From Candidatus Cloacimonadota bacterium (GTDB lineage: Bacteria; Cloacimonadota; Cloacimonadia; Cloacimonadales; Cloacimonadaceae): a stretch of 38,937 nucleotides of DNA. The DNA is taken from positions 1 to 38,937 of the forward strand of contig JAJBAY010000008.1 in the NCBI GenBank assembly GCA_020532515.1, written 5' to 3'. Position 1 is the stretch's first letter; every line of letters begins with the position of its first letter. Shown one piece after another: positions 1 to 7,700 of this stretch. The translations under genes and the position numbers were made by a program. Under the pieces are notes generated by a model. The model saw only the letters and a program-made list of their open reading frames with translations. It did no database searches and was not told where the DNA came from.

Positions 1-120
1 GAGTGAAAAGTTTTCTGACGGCGCTTTTCCGCTACGCTCCAAAGCACCGTCAGAGAACTTTAAAGGTTGAAAATAGTGGTGCAGTTTAAACTTCCAAAAG
101 TGGTGCACTTTAAAATTCCA
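1..120. mobile_element. Terminal end of an IS21-like insertion element (partial, continues left)
   Basis: Two 22-bp direct repeats occupy 75-96 and 99-120 and match at 20 of 22 positions; both contain GTGGTGCA followed by TTTAAA. Spaced short repeats of this type at an element end, finishing in CA-3', are typical of IS21-family (istA/istB) elements. The inferred element boundary is the CA at 119-120, because the sequence immediately beyond it is the 5' end of a gene on the - strand. The inner part (7-61) forms a long imperfect hairpin. No transposase is in the window, so the family call rests only on the terminal repeats. The element could also be a solo end or remnant. Confidence 0.5.
7..61. 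repeat. Long imperfect inverted repeat inside the element end
   Basis: Positions 7-25 and 43-61 are complementary at 17 of 19 positions (core CTGACGG against CCGTCAG), and the 17-nt loop may pair further (CTTTT against CAAAG). It could be a terminator for the element's genes or a structural part of its end. There is no long T-run on either side. Confidence 0.6.
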
Positions 121-143
121 TTGACAACGTAGATACGTTTCAT
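121..143 (-). pseudogene. 5' remnant of a secreted-protein gene interrupted by the IS-like element
   Basis: On the - strand an ATG at 143-141 follows a good ribosome-binding site (GAGG, revcomp of 150-153) by six bases and encodes MKRIYVV. The reading frame then enters the repeat sequence at 120 and stops within the element. The start MKRIYVV resembles MKQIYVL of the intact protein at 375-1670. The upstream leaders of both genes also align well (141-215 with 1668-1740), so this was probably a tandem paralogue of that gene. The rest of the gene, if it survives, lies left of the window. Confidence 0.5.
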
Positions 144-233
144 GTTACACCTCGTTTCTTAAGTTTAATTACAAGTTAATCGTTTTATTCCTTATGACAA
201 ATAGCATTATTTTAAGAAACTGGATTAGCGCCT

Positions 234-246
234 GGGGACGGTTCCT
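234..246. repeat. GGGGACGGTTCCT motif, possible REP-type scar
   Basis: This 13-base GC-rich motif sits in an otherwise AT-rich intergenic stretch. Motifs of this kind are often seen near REP-associated (Y1) transposases in other bacteria, but no such transposase or second copy is visible here. The rest of 144-328 shows nothing beyond the leader of the interrupted gene. Confidence 0.2.
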
Positions 247-330
247 CGGGGCTCAGATAAGATTAGAGTTATTAGTGCTAAGGTTTTAGATTTTTAAGGT
301 AATGGTGGTCGCTGTTTAGTCTAATAAGAA

Positions 331-353
331 AAGCCCGGTTTTACTCCGGGCTC
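331..353 (-). terminator. Rho-independent terminator of the 431-aa secreted protein gene
   Basis: AGCCCGG (332-338) pairs with CCGGGCT (346-352) around a 7-base loop. Read on the - strand it is followed by TTTTCTTATT. It lies about 22 bases beyond the stop codon of the gene at 375-1670. Confidence 0.8.
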
Positions 354-374
354 TTTACAAGCATAAAAGCTATT

Positions 375-1670
375 TTACTTCACGCGGATTACTTTGCTCA
401 CAGCAGAAGCTTTATCCTGCCAGGCTCTGATGAAATAAATGCCAGTGGCGCTATCTCTGCCCTGGGAATCTTTGCCATCCCAAAGGACACTATCAGAGTC
501 CTTATACTCTCGAATCAATTGACCACGGCTATTATAGATGCTGATCTGAGGAATACCTCCGAGTTTTGAACTAGTGCTGATGTTCAGGCTTTCAACAAAG
601 GGTATGGGCCAGGCCTTGATCTGCAGGGCAGGGCTGATGTCTTGCACGAGATCCTCGTTACTGATGGTAAAGCCTTCCCAGAAGTATTCGGTCTTTGTGG
701 CATCTTCCCAGCCCCAAGCATATGAGTATTGTTCGATGGAGCTGCTCAGGTTACCATTTGTATCGTAATAAAAGAAGACCTTATCTTCCGCAGTCCACTG
801 ATCTCCATCCCAATACTCCTCGTCCTGGCGGATTCTGCGCAATGAACCATCATATTCATAAATGGTACGATAATCCGGGATCCAACTATCATTTTCCCTA
901 AGATAACTGGTTGCGGAGCTTATCATGAGGGGCATATCCAGGTCTGACATGAAAAGGATGGAACCATACATCTGGGAGATATAGTTTATGACATCAGCGC
1001 CAGTGGAGGTATCTTGAGGATGATAGACCGTCACATCTTTGCTGCTAAGAACCCAATTTGTGGAATCCGGAGAATCATAGGTGAGCTCCTCTGTGAATCT
1101 GCCTGAGCTATCGTAACTGAAGGTGCCGTGATAATAGTTTTGACTATCGCCCCATCCGTCTTCCCAGCCAAAAACCTCAAATTCAGGATATTGCCCATAT
1201 ACCATATGATGTCTCGTTGAGGGAATCCAAGTTTGCATATCATCGAAATCTATATTGAAGATATTAAAATGAGTAATGCGGTTTTGGGCATCAAAAAAGG
1301 ACTCCGTACGCATCACAGGAAACATCTGAAAGCCTAAATCCATCAACATAATGTTGCTGATAACCATCCCAGCAGCATTGTATTCGGGGTAAATATAAGA
1401 CTCTGGGCCTTGCCATTCATTCTCTTCCCAGAAATAAAAAAGTACTGAATCTACTTGAGCAGGATGGTTTTCGGAGTAGTAAAACATGGTTTGTGAATCT
1501 GGAATCAAAACTTCATACTCATAATTACTGCTTATCTGATGTGTGAGTCTAAATTCACGACTTGGGGATTTTGGAAAGTTATTACCAAGCTGCTGAGCCC
1601 TGTCCAGCAAGCCAGCGTGTGCAAATAGTGGTAGAAAGACTACCAAGAGCAAAACATAGATTTGTTTCAT
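375..1670 (-). CDS. Secreted protein with FlgD-like C-terminal sorting domain
   Basis: A 431-aa exported protein of unknown function. Residues 1-19 form a signal peptide (MKQIYVLLLVV..FAHA). The middle (about 40-340) is rich in Trp, Tyr and Asp and contains short repeats of the type 'Y.YD..G.....' (for example FSYDSSGRFTEE, YEYDGSLRRI, FFYYDTNGNLSSS), as in surface proteins built from beta-hairpin repeats. The last 80 residues are a FlgD-like Ig domain with the motifs IYNSRGQLI and WDGKDSQGRDSATGIYFIRA, ending in a short basic tail (KVIRVK). That domain is thought to direct export to the cell surface in FCB bacteria. The ATG start has GAGG nearby. A homologous leader precedes the interrupted gene at 121-143. 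A terminator follows at 331-353. Confidence 0.85.
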   Translation of the reverse strand: MKQIYVLLLVVFLPLFAHAGLLDRAQQLGNNFPKSPSREFRLTHQISSNYEYEVLIPDSQTMFYYSENHPAQVDSVLFYFWEENEWQGPESYIYPEYNAAGMVISNIMLMDLGFQMFPVMRTESFFDAQNRITHFNIFNIDFDDMQTWIPSTRHHMVYGQYPEFEVFGWEDGWGDSQNYYHGTFSYDSSGRFTEELTYDSPDSTNWVLSSKDVTVYHPQDTSTGADVINYISQMYGSILFMSDLDMPLMISSATSYLRENDSWIPDYRTIYEYDGSLRRIRQDEEYWDGDQWTAEDKVFFYYDTNGNLSSSIEQYSYAWGWEDATKTEYFWEGFTISNEDLVQDISPALQIKAWPIPFVESLNISTSSKLGGIPQISIYNSRGQLIREYKDSDSVLWDGKDSQGRDSATGIYFIRAWQDKASAVSKVIRVK

Positions 1671-1818
1671 GACAACCTCTTTATTAAGTTTTGATACAAG
1701 ATTATCCCTTTAGTTTTTGTGTCAAGCCTTTTTTAAAGAAAAGAGCACTAGTAAATAAAATTGCTCAAATCTGCTAAGCTCTCAAGATATTTTATTGGGG
1801 CTATATGGGACTTAACCC

Positions 1819-2292
1819 TTAAAAAGTTAATCCGATATTTATGTTGCTGATAGAAGCCTTTATGCCGATATCCCACTCAATGAATAGATGAATGTCTTTA
1901 GCCAAATTGGTCTGGTAACCAAGACCTACTGTGATGTGAGGTATGAGTGCAGAACCGGGCTTATCTGAGTCGCCTGCATTAGAGCCCCCTATCGAGCCCA
2001 TATTATCTACTTCGACATAGTCAAGCCCTGTAGTTAGCAGCGTATAGAAATTACTGGAATGATATAATCTGTGTTCATGATTTATGCCTGCATACCAGAA
2101 TACATCGGTGGCATAATAAATGGCATTAACAAAGTGTTCCCGCTTGGGCTTTTCACCATTCTTCCAGCCAATTCCGAGTGTCGTACCGTTTACCAAACCA
2201 AAGCTCCCACTGCCTTTAAATAGAAAGGGCTCAATGCCGCTTAGCAGTGATATAAATAGCATCAACAAGAATAGGATGGTACAAGACTTCAA
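1819..2292 (-). CDS. Small outer-membrane beta-barrel-like protein
   Basis: A 157-aa hypothetical protein. The N-terminus (MKSCTILFLLMLFISLLSG) is a signal peptide. The mature part has alternating hydrophobic and polar strands with many Gly and Tyr, and it ends in a terminal Phe (NINIGLTF), as many outer-membrane beta-barrels do. The size would suit an eight-stranded barrel. The start is a TTG at 2292 with only a weak AGAGAAG upstream, so the start is less certain than the frame. It lies 58 bases downstream of the lipoprotein gene and may be cotranscribed with it. No family was recognised. Confidence 0.65.
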   Translation of the reverse strand: MKSCTILFLLMLFISLLSGIEPFLFKGSGSFGLVNGTTLGIGWKNGEKPKREHFVNAIYYATDVFWYAGINHEHRLYHSSNFYTLLTTGLDYVEVDNMGSIGGSNAGDSDKPGSALIPHITVGLGYQTNLAKDIHLFIEWDIGIKASISNINIGLTF

Positions 2293-2350
2293 AATATCTT
2301 CTCTAATTTTCAGATTTTGCTTGAAATGCAGATCACTCAGATCTTATAGA

Positions 2351-3028
2351 TCAGATACTTCCCTTATTTTTGTGAACAGGATTAGGTTCTTTCTGAATGA
2401 TCTTCCCCGTTCCGGTGCTAAATTCCTGCTGATTTATCTTGCTATTATTCAGAATTATGTCCCCTGTTCCGATCTTTATTGAGGCCGTGTTTACCTGATT
2501 GTTGCTGAGTGTGACTGATCCTGTTCCTGCTTTTGCAGAGAATACCTTAATACTACTGTCAGTTAATTCGATATCTCCTGTGCCACTTATGATTGATATG
2601 TTTTGCTGACCTTTCAAGCCTGATAGTTCTATGGTGCCGGTTCCGGTTTTTATGTCCAGCCCCAGATTCTCAGGTATATAGCCAGTTACATTATAAATTG
2701 ATACAGGTTTACCGGACTTAGATTTTGTTCTGATTTTACCATTTGAGATGTAAGCAACAGCGTCACCGGGCTCGTATTCTCTGTATTTGATAGCTAAGGT
2801 CATATCACTGTCAGCGTGGCCCTTGAGGCTGATTGAAAGCGTTCCGCCCAGAATCTCCAAATCGGACAAATCGTAGTTATCAGATAAGGTTATTTCATTA
2901 TCATATTTCAATTTAGTGCCGTCTATTGCCGTATCGTTTTGACCTTTAATCGCTATATGGCATGACGCTAGGACAAGCATTATAAGGCTTACCAGAACTA
3001 TTGAAAATAAATCGCGTAAATGTTGCAT
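2351..3028 (-). CDS. Lipoprotein with DUF4097/DUF2807-like repeated beta-strand domain
   Basis: A 225-aa predicted lipoprotein. The start chosen is the ATG at 3028, because AGGAGG (revcomp of 3035-3040) lies six bases upstream and the signal peptide begins here (MQHLRDLFSIVLVS). A longer frame to 3091 would only add an implausible leader. The lipobox is LASC at about residues 20-23. The mature part has a repeat of about 20 residues centred on GTG: GTGTIELSG, SGTGDIELTD, AGTGSVTLSN, GTGDIILNN and TGTGKIIQK. This is the pattern of putative auto-transporter or adhesin head domains (DUF4097/DUF2807), a parallel beta solenoid. Function is unknown; anchoring in the cell envelope is inferred from the lipobox. 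Confidence 0.75.
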   Translation of the reverse strand: MQHLRDLFSIVLVSLIMLVLASCHIAIKGQNDTAIDGTKLKYDNEITLSDNYDLSDLEILGGTLSISLKGHADSDMTLAIKYREYEPGDAVAYISNGKIRTKSKSGKPVSIYNVTGYIPENLGLDIKTGTGTIELSGLKGQQNISIISGTGDIELTDSSIKVFSAKAGTGSVTLSNNQVNTASIKIGTGDIILNNSKINQQEFSTGTGKIIQKEPNPVHKNKGSI

Positions 3029-3279
3029 TTCTAACCTCCTAAAGGTCTTAGGTTTCAAATATTGGTGTAAATTCCAACTCACAATCTCCACGGTCTTTTG
3101 AGAACATTTAAGGTTCTAGATTCTTGAAATTATTCTATGGTCCATCGACTGGTTACATTGTTTTTCATCTTGGGCTTAACTGTCAATATCTTTTTCTAAA
3201 CAGACCGCCTTTGCGATGGATTTAACACCACTAGCCCGGCTCAGTCTCCCTTGTGGTTTGCACTTGCTTCCAATTAGTC

Positions 3280-3323
3280 TTCGACTCGAGATGACTCGAA
3301 CACCTAAGTCAACTCGAGTCGAA
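3280..3323. repeat. Perfect 11-bp inverted repeat TTCGACTCGAG / CTCGAGTCGAA
   Basis: The left arm is 3280-3290, the right arm 3313-3323, and the spacer is 22 bases. The spacer carries another copy of GACTCGAA (3293-3300), so a 'GACTCGA' unit recurs three times in 44 bases. There is no adjacent T-run, so it is not a typical terminator. It could be a protein-binding site or the scar of a mobile repeat. Confidence 0.6.
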
Positions 3324-3418
3324 AACAAGTTAGAACCGAATCGAAATCTGAGGCGAGGGCTATGGCTTGGCAAACTGCGGAAAGTGGCTGTGCTCAACGA
3401 AATCGGTGTATTACGAAA

Positions 3419-3451
3419 ATAGGCCCGTACCACATAGCGGCACGGGCCTAT
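3419..3451 (-). terminator. Strong terminator of the PPDK-like/GAPDH unit
   Basis: Read on the - strand, TAGGCCCGT pairs with ACGGGCCTA, and the helix continues inward as GCCGC with GTGGU (with G-U pairs) around a three-base loop, giving about 14 stacked pairs. ATTTTCG follows. It lies about 27 bases after the GAPDH stop codon. Confidence 0.8.
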
Positions 3452-3477
3452 CATATTAGAAGTGACTCTCAGCTCAA

Positions 3478-4725
3478 TTAACTATTATCTGCGATATAGT
3501 TTGTGAGCAGAGAGAGGCAATGCACATAAGAGCCGAGCTCGTTATCGTACCAGCCAAAGATTTTGGCGTGGGTCACCGGCATGCCCAGTTCTTTGTCTGT
3601 CTTTACGCCTTGCGCAGCCAGAGCTTCCGGTGGGAAGCTGATGAAGCCGGTGCGGGTATGGGTTTCATGGGCTTCCAGAGTTACAGCGGCTGTAGTGCCA
3701 ACGATATCAGCGGAGACGTTTTGTCTTTCACTATAGACCAGGAGGCCTTTTTGGGCACCTTTGGCGGCATTGGCATAGACCTCGTTGAGCATATTGCGAT
3801 TGATCAGAGGCTCGCCCAGCTCGTCCAGCTCGGTATAGAAGGTAGCATTGAGGTTTATGAGCGACACCGTATTAGTAGGTATGCGAACGCTATCCGCCAT
3901 AAAGCCGATACGTTTCACCTCAGGCATTACCAGTTCCAGCGCTTTGGTGGCACCGGTGGTCGAGAGAATGATGTTATTGATCATGCTGCGGGATTTCCGC
4001 AGGTCTGTAGCTCCGGCTTTGGGCACGTTATCCAAAATGGATTGGGTATTAGTAGAGGCATGGATGGTGCTCATGGAAGCGGTGACGATTCTGGAGGTGA
4101 GTTTGTTTTCCATCAAAGGCTTCATCATGTGCGCCAAACCAGTGGTGGTGCAGGATGCAGCGGAAATGATGTGATGTTTTGCGGGGTCATAATTCAGATG
4201 ATTGATGCCAAAGATCATGGTTGTGGCATCATCGGGCATGGAGGCTGCGCCTTTGATCTTGAAAGGGGCACTGGCAATAACTTTCAGGGCACCGGAATCA
4301 AGGTGTCCGCGCAGGCAGGGTTTGCCGGATTCTGTGGACACGGTGGGGTCCAAAAATCCACCAGTGCAATCCACCACGATTTTCACGCCTTCATTCAGCC
4401 AATTGATGTCTTTGGGGTCCCGGGCTGTACGCAGGACTTTGATGGGGATGCCTTCGATGCTCAGGATTTGATTGTCTTTATCCAAAATCTTGATTTCGGC
4501 TTTCTTCCCCACCATTCCGTAGAGGAACTTGTGGATAGAGCCATAGTTGCTATCGTTTTCAATGGTCTGGATCAGATCATCGAAGCTTTTGCCGACCTCA
4601 CGTCCGCAATTTACTACGAAGCCATCGAAATGTCTTAGATGGATTTGTTTCCACAACAGTAGTTTTCCGATTCTGCCCAGGCTGTTGATGCCCAGCAGGT
4701 TTTTGTTGCGTAAGCTTAGATTCAT
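3478..4725 (-). CDS. gap: Glyceraldehyde-3-phosphate dehydrogenase (divergent, long form)
   Basis: Catalyses NAD(P)-dependent oxidation and phosphorylation of glyceraldehyde 3-phosphate in glycolysis, or the reverse, in the cytoplasm. The Rossmann motif GINSLGRIGK is at residues 12-21 (family consensus GINGFGRIGR). The catalytic Cys192 lies in SAASCTTTG (consensus SNASCTTN). His222 in IHASTNTQ is the general base. R281 in RIPTNTVSL contacts phosphate, and WYDNELGSY lies near the C-terminus. At 415 aa it is about 80 residues longer than ordinary GAPDH: roughly 40 extra before the catalytic Cys and 40 after. The ATG has AGGAGA eight bases upstream. It begins 32 bases after the stop of the PPDK-like gene, so the two are probably cotranscribed and end at the terminator at 3419-3451. 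The enzyme class is secure; cofactor preference cannot be read from the sequence. Confidence 0.9.
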   Translation of the reverse strand: MNLSLRNKNLLGINSLGRIGKLLLWKQIHLRHFDGFVVNCGREVGKSFDDLIQTIENDSNYGSIHKFLYGMVGKKAEIKILDKDNQILSIEGIPIKVLRTARDPKDINWLNEGVKIVVDCTGGFLDPTVSTESGKPCLRGHLDSGALKVIASAPFKIKGAASMPDDATTMIFGINHLNYDPAKHHIISAASCTTTGLAHMMKPLMENKLTSRIVTASMSTIHASTNTQSILDNVPKAGATDLRKSRSMINNIILSTTGATKALELVMPEVKRIGFMADSVRIPTNTVSLINLNATFYTELDELGEPLINRNMLNEVYANAAKGAQKGLLVYSERQNVSADIVGTTAAVTLEAHETHTRTGFISFPPEALAAQGVKTDKELGMPVTHAKIFGWYDNELGSYVHCLSLLTNYIADNS

Positions 4726-4757
4726 GCTTAGGGTCTCCTTTTTTTTATTTTTTTATC

Positions 4758-7700
4758 TTAAAATAGTGAATACACGCTTTGCAGGGGATAGTGTCCCAGG
4801 TAGATAGTTCCGCCGGTGGAATCCAGGGAGATCTTGTCTCCCGCTTTTAGCTGCACGTTTCCGATTCTGCAGGTGGAATTATCTTCATCCACAAAGAGGT
4901 CGCGGCAATTTACAATCCCGATCAAGCCCAAACGGGTCGCGGTTACTGCTGCGTGGGAAGTAACGCCGCCTCTGGAGGTTAAAAGTCCCTGACATTCAAA
5001 GAGAAGTGCCATGTCATCGGGCACAGTATCCGGTCTTACCAGGATCAAGGGGATATCCTGACCTTTGTAGAGCAGGATATCTTCTTCCCGAATCACGATG
5101 ATACCATTCATCGCACCTTTGCCAATGCCAATTCCAGTACCGATGCTCTGCAGCTTGGATTCTTTGTTGCCCAGGACCTTGTATTCCGGGCTTTTGCGGA
5201 TTACCTGGTTTCGAGTCTGGAGGATATACAGCTGTTCTTCCAAGGGGCCCTCAAAGGTAAATTCCATCTCCTGATGGGGATAGCGGCGCTCTTCAATGAG
5301 CTGTTTGGCATAGCGCAAAAGCGCTTGATACAAGGCGGGGAAATCCTTTTCCAATGATGCATCACCCTGTTGCCGGTTTCTTTCTGCTTCAGAAATGGGC
5401 AGAGTGTGCACCAGTCCTGCCACCACGTCTTCACCTTGACTGCAGAGGGTAAAATCCCCATTTAGACAGATGCCTGGTTCATGATGCCAATCCGCAAAAG
5501 TAAAGAGCACTCCGGTTCCGCTCTCCAAAGAGATATTGCCCATCACCATCTTTTGGATGATCACCGCTGTACCCCATTCTTCGGCGATATGGAGCTTGGC
5601 GCGATAGAGCCTGGCGCGGTCTGTATCCCAGCTATCCAAGACATGAGAGATGGCTTGATGGAGCTGCAAAAGGGGGTCCTGTTCAAAGGCTACATTGTGG
5701 CTCTCGAGCACAGCTTTATAATCCTGGGTCATAGCCTTCATCTGTTTATCGCTAAATTGAGTTTTGAGCTGAACGCCATATCGCTTTTTGTAATCTATCA
5801 TTACTCTATCAAATTCATCGCGGTCAATGTCATAGGCCATGCCCCAGCTTTGAATGAGACGGCGATAGCAATCCCAGGCTGTCCAGCCGTAATTATTCTG
5901 CTGGGACAGGCTCTCGGCGATCTCATCATTGAGTCCGATATTCAGGAAGGTATCCATGGCCCCGGGCAGGCTCATGGGGGCACCACTACGCACGGAAAAA
6001 AGCAAGGGGCGCTCTGGATTTCCAAATTCCAGATTTGTGTATTGTTCCATCAGTTTGAGGTTTTTTTGGAGCAGGCTGTAGAACTCTTTGGAGATATCGG
6101 GGTGAGTATTGATGATCTCGCGATTGCGAAAGAGATCGGTAGTGATCACAAAGCCCGGAGGCACAGGGAATTCGTATTGGTGCAAGCGCTTCAGGAAGAA
6201 GGCTTTGGAGCCCAGTAAGACCTGATTTTCTATCCTGGAATTGCGGGTGTAAAGATGGAAGAAAAGCCGATCCGGATCGTAAGACATCAGTTTGAAGATA
6301 TCCTCTTTGCAAAAGAGCTGGCGCATCTCGTTGAGAGCTTCCAAAATCCTGGTGATAAAGTTATCCAATCCTTGTACCAAAAAAGAAGCGCTAAGCAAAT
6401 TGCGGTAAAATTCCTCGGCAAAAATCTCTTTTTGCTGTCTGCTGCCCAGCTTCGCCTCCAATCTTGCAATTTGATGATCGTAAAATCGGTAATAGTATTC
6501 GTTGATGATCTCGTTCACGCTGTCTTTGAGCAGATTGAAGATATCCAGATACTGTTCCAGGCTGATATTGGAGACGTTTTGGACAGAGCTCAGCATTGCG
6601 ACTGCACTGCTAAAGGCGTCACTCGTGATCATTTCCTGCTCCATGGCGTAGTCATATATATCCAGGATGCGCACAATGCGGCGTAGCGTCTTGCCATTGA
6701 TATAATTGAGATTGAGCTGGTCTCTATTACGCTCAAAGAGGCGGCCGATTACATTTTCCAGCCTGAAGATCATGCCCATCGCTTCCAGTTTGGGTTCGCG
6801 GTAGATCCCGTACATCGAAGGTATGCCAGCGGCGATGTGGCGTTTGTAATAGATATTTTCCCAGGGGGTGGTGGGTTTGGGGTCCAGCACCTGTGTATTG
6901 AGCTTGCCGATGTATCCCAACATTTGCCGGATAGAGCTGTCATAGTCTCTGCGGTTCAGGCTGGTGCGCAGGCGGTTTTGCTCTTTGGCATCAAAAAAGC
7001 TGTAGCGGGTAAGGAACTTCACGATATCATAAGGGTCGAGGTTATATTTGTCCTTGAGCAAGAAGTGGCAGTAGCACAAGAGCTTCAGGCGTTTGGTATA
7101 ATAATCCTCTTCCAGGCCCCTGAAGATGATTTCCACTCTTTGCCAGGAAAGCGCCAGCAGCTCCGTATCGCTGAGCCCGATCTGGGCTAGAAAGGCATTC
7201 ACGGCCTCACTCTGGGCTTGGGTGCGTTTGTTTAAAGTCTTGATCTGCAGCCAGACATCCTCTGGGATAATCTTTTCGAGGGGACTGGGGTCCAGAGTGA
7301 CCCAATAGCGCAGAATTTTCTCTATGAGCGTGATATGAGTGTTGTTGCTCTCGGTATGCACCTGTTTGCGCAGGAAATGGATGAGCCGGTCTTTACGCTG
7401 GGAAAGTTCATCCAGATTCGTGCTGGCATCGCGTATTTCGCCTTCGGCTCCGATCTCGTTGAAGAAGACGGGAAACATTCTCAGCATGTGCTTGCTCTGC
7501 ACAAAGATGGGGCTGATGTCTGCACCTAAAAAGGCAGAAACATCCTTTTGAAAGAGGTCTGTATCGGCGATGAATACGCCTTTGCGGGTCATGCTGATGA
7601 TGGTGAAGGCAAGCAGGTCTTTGTTTTGCAGAGGATCGATGGCGATCAGCTCCAGCAGGATGCGCAGATGCTTCACGTGGTTTTTATCTACATCAATCTG

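Larger units (their letters stand above)
3029..3477. other. Intergenic region without a convincing gene
   Basis: About 450 bases between the GAPDH stop and the lipoprotein start. Open frames exist on both strands (3176-3454 minus, 3216-3422 plus), but they are Arg/Ser-rich, have no good ribosome-binding site and resemble nothing known. The stretch holds the 11-bp palindrome at 3280-3323 and the GAPDH terminator at 3419-3451. The lipoprotein promoter should lie between about 3040 and 3180; no clear -35/-10 pair was seen. Confidence 0.5.

Noticed and set aside
3176-3454. 92-codon - strand frame and overlapping 68-codon + strand frame (3216-3422)
   Set aside because: Both run through the palindrome, and the - strand frame also runs through the terminator. 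Composition is Arg/Ser-rich, without start signals.
3520-4638. Long + strand frame of 372 codons opposite gap
   Set aside because: It is the antisense shadow of a clear GAPDH gene; composition is Gly/His-rich and unlike a real protein.
5481-6218. 245-codon + strand frame opposite the PPDK-like gene
   Set aside because: It mirrors the conserved ATP-grasp coding sequence, so it is an antisense artefact.
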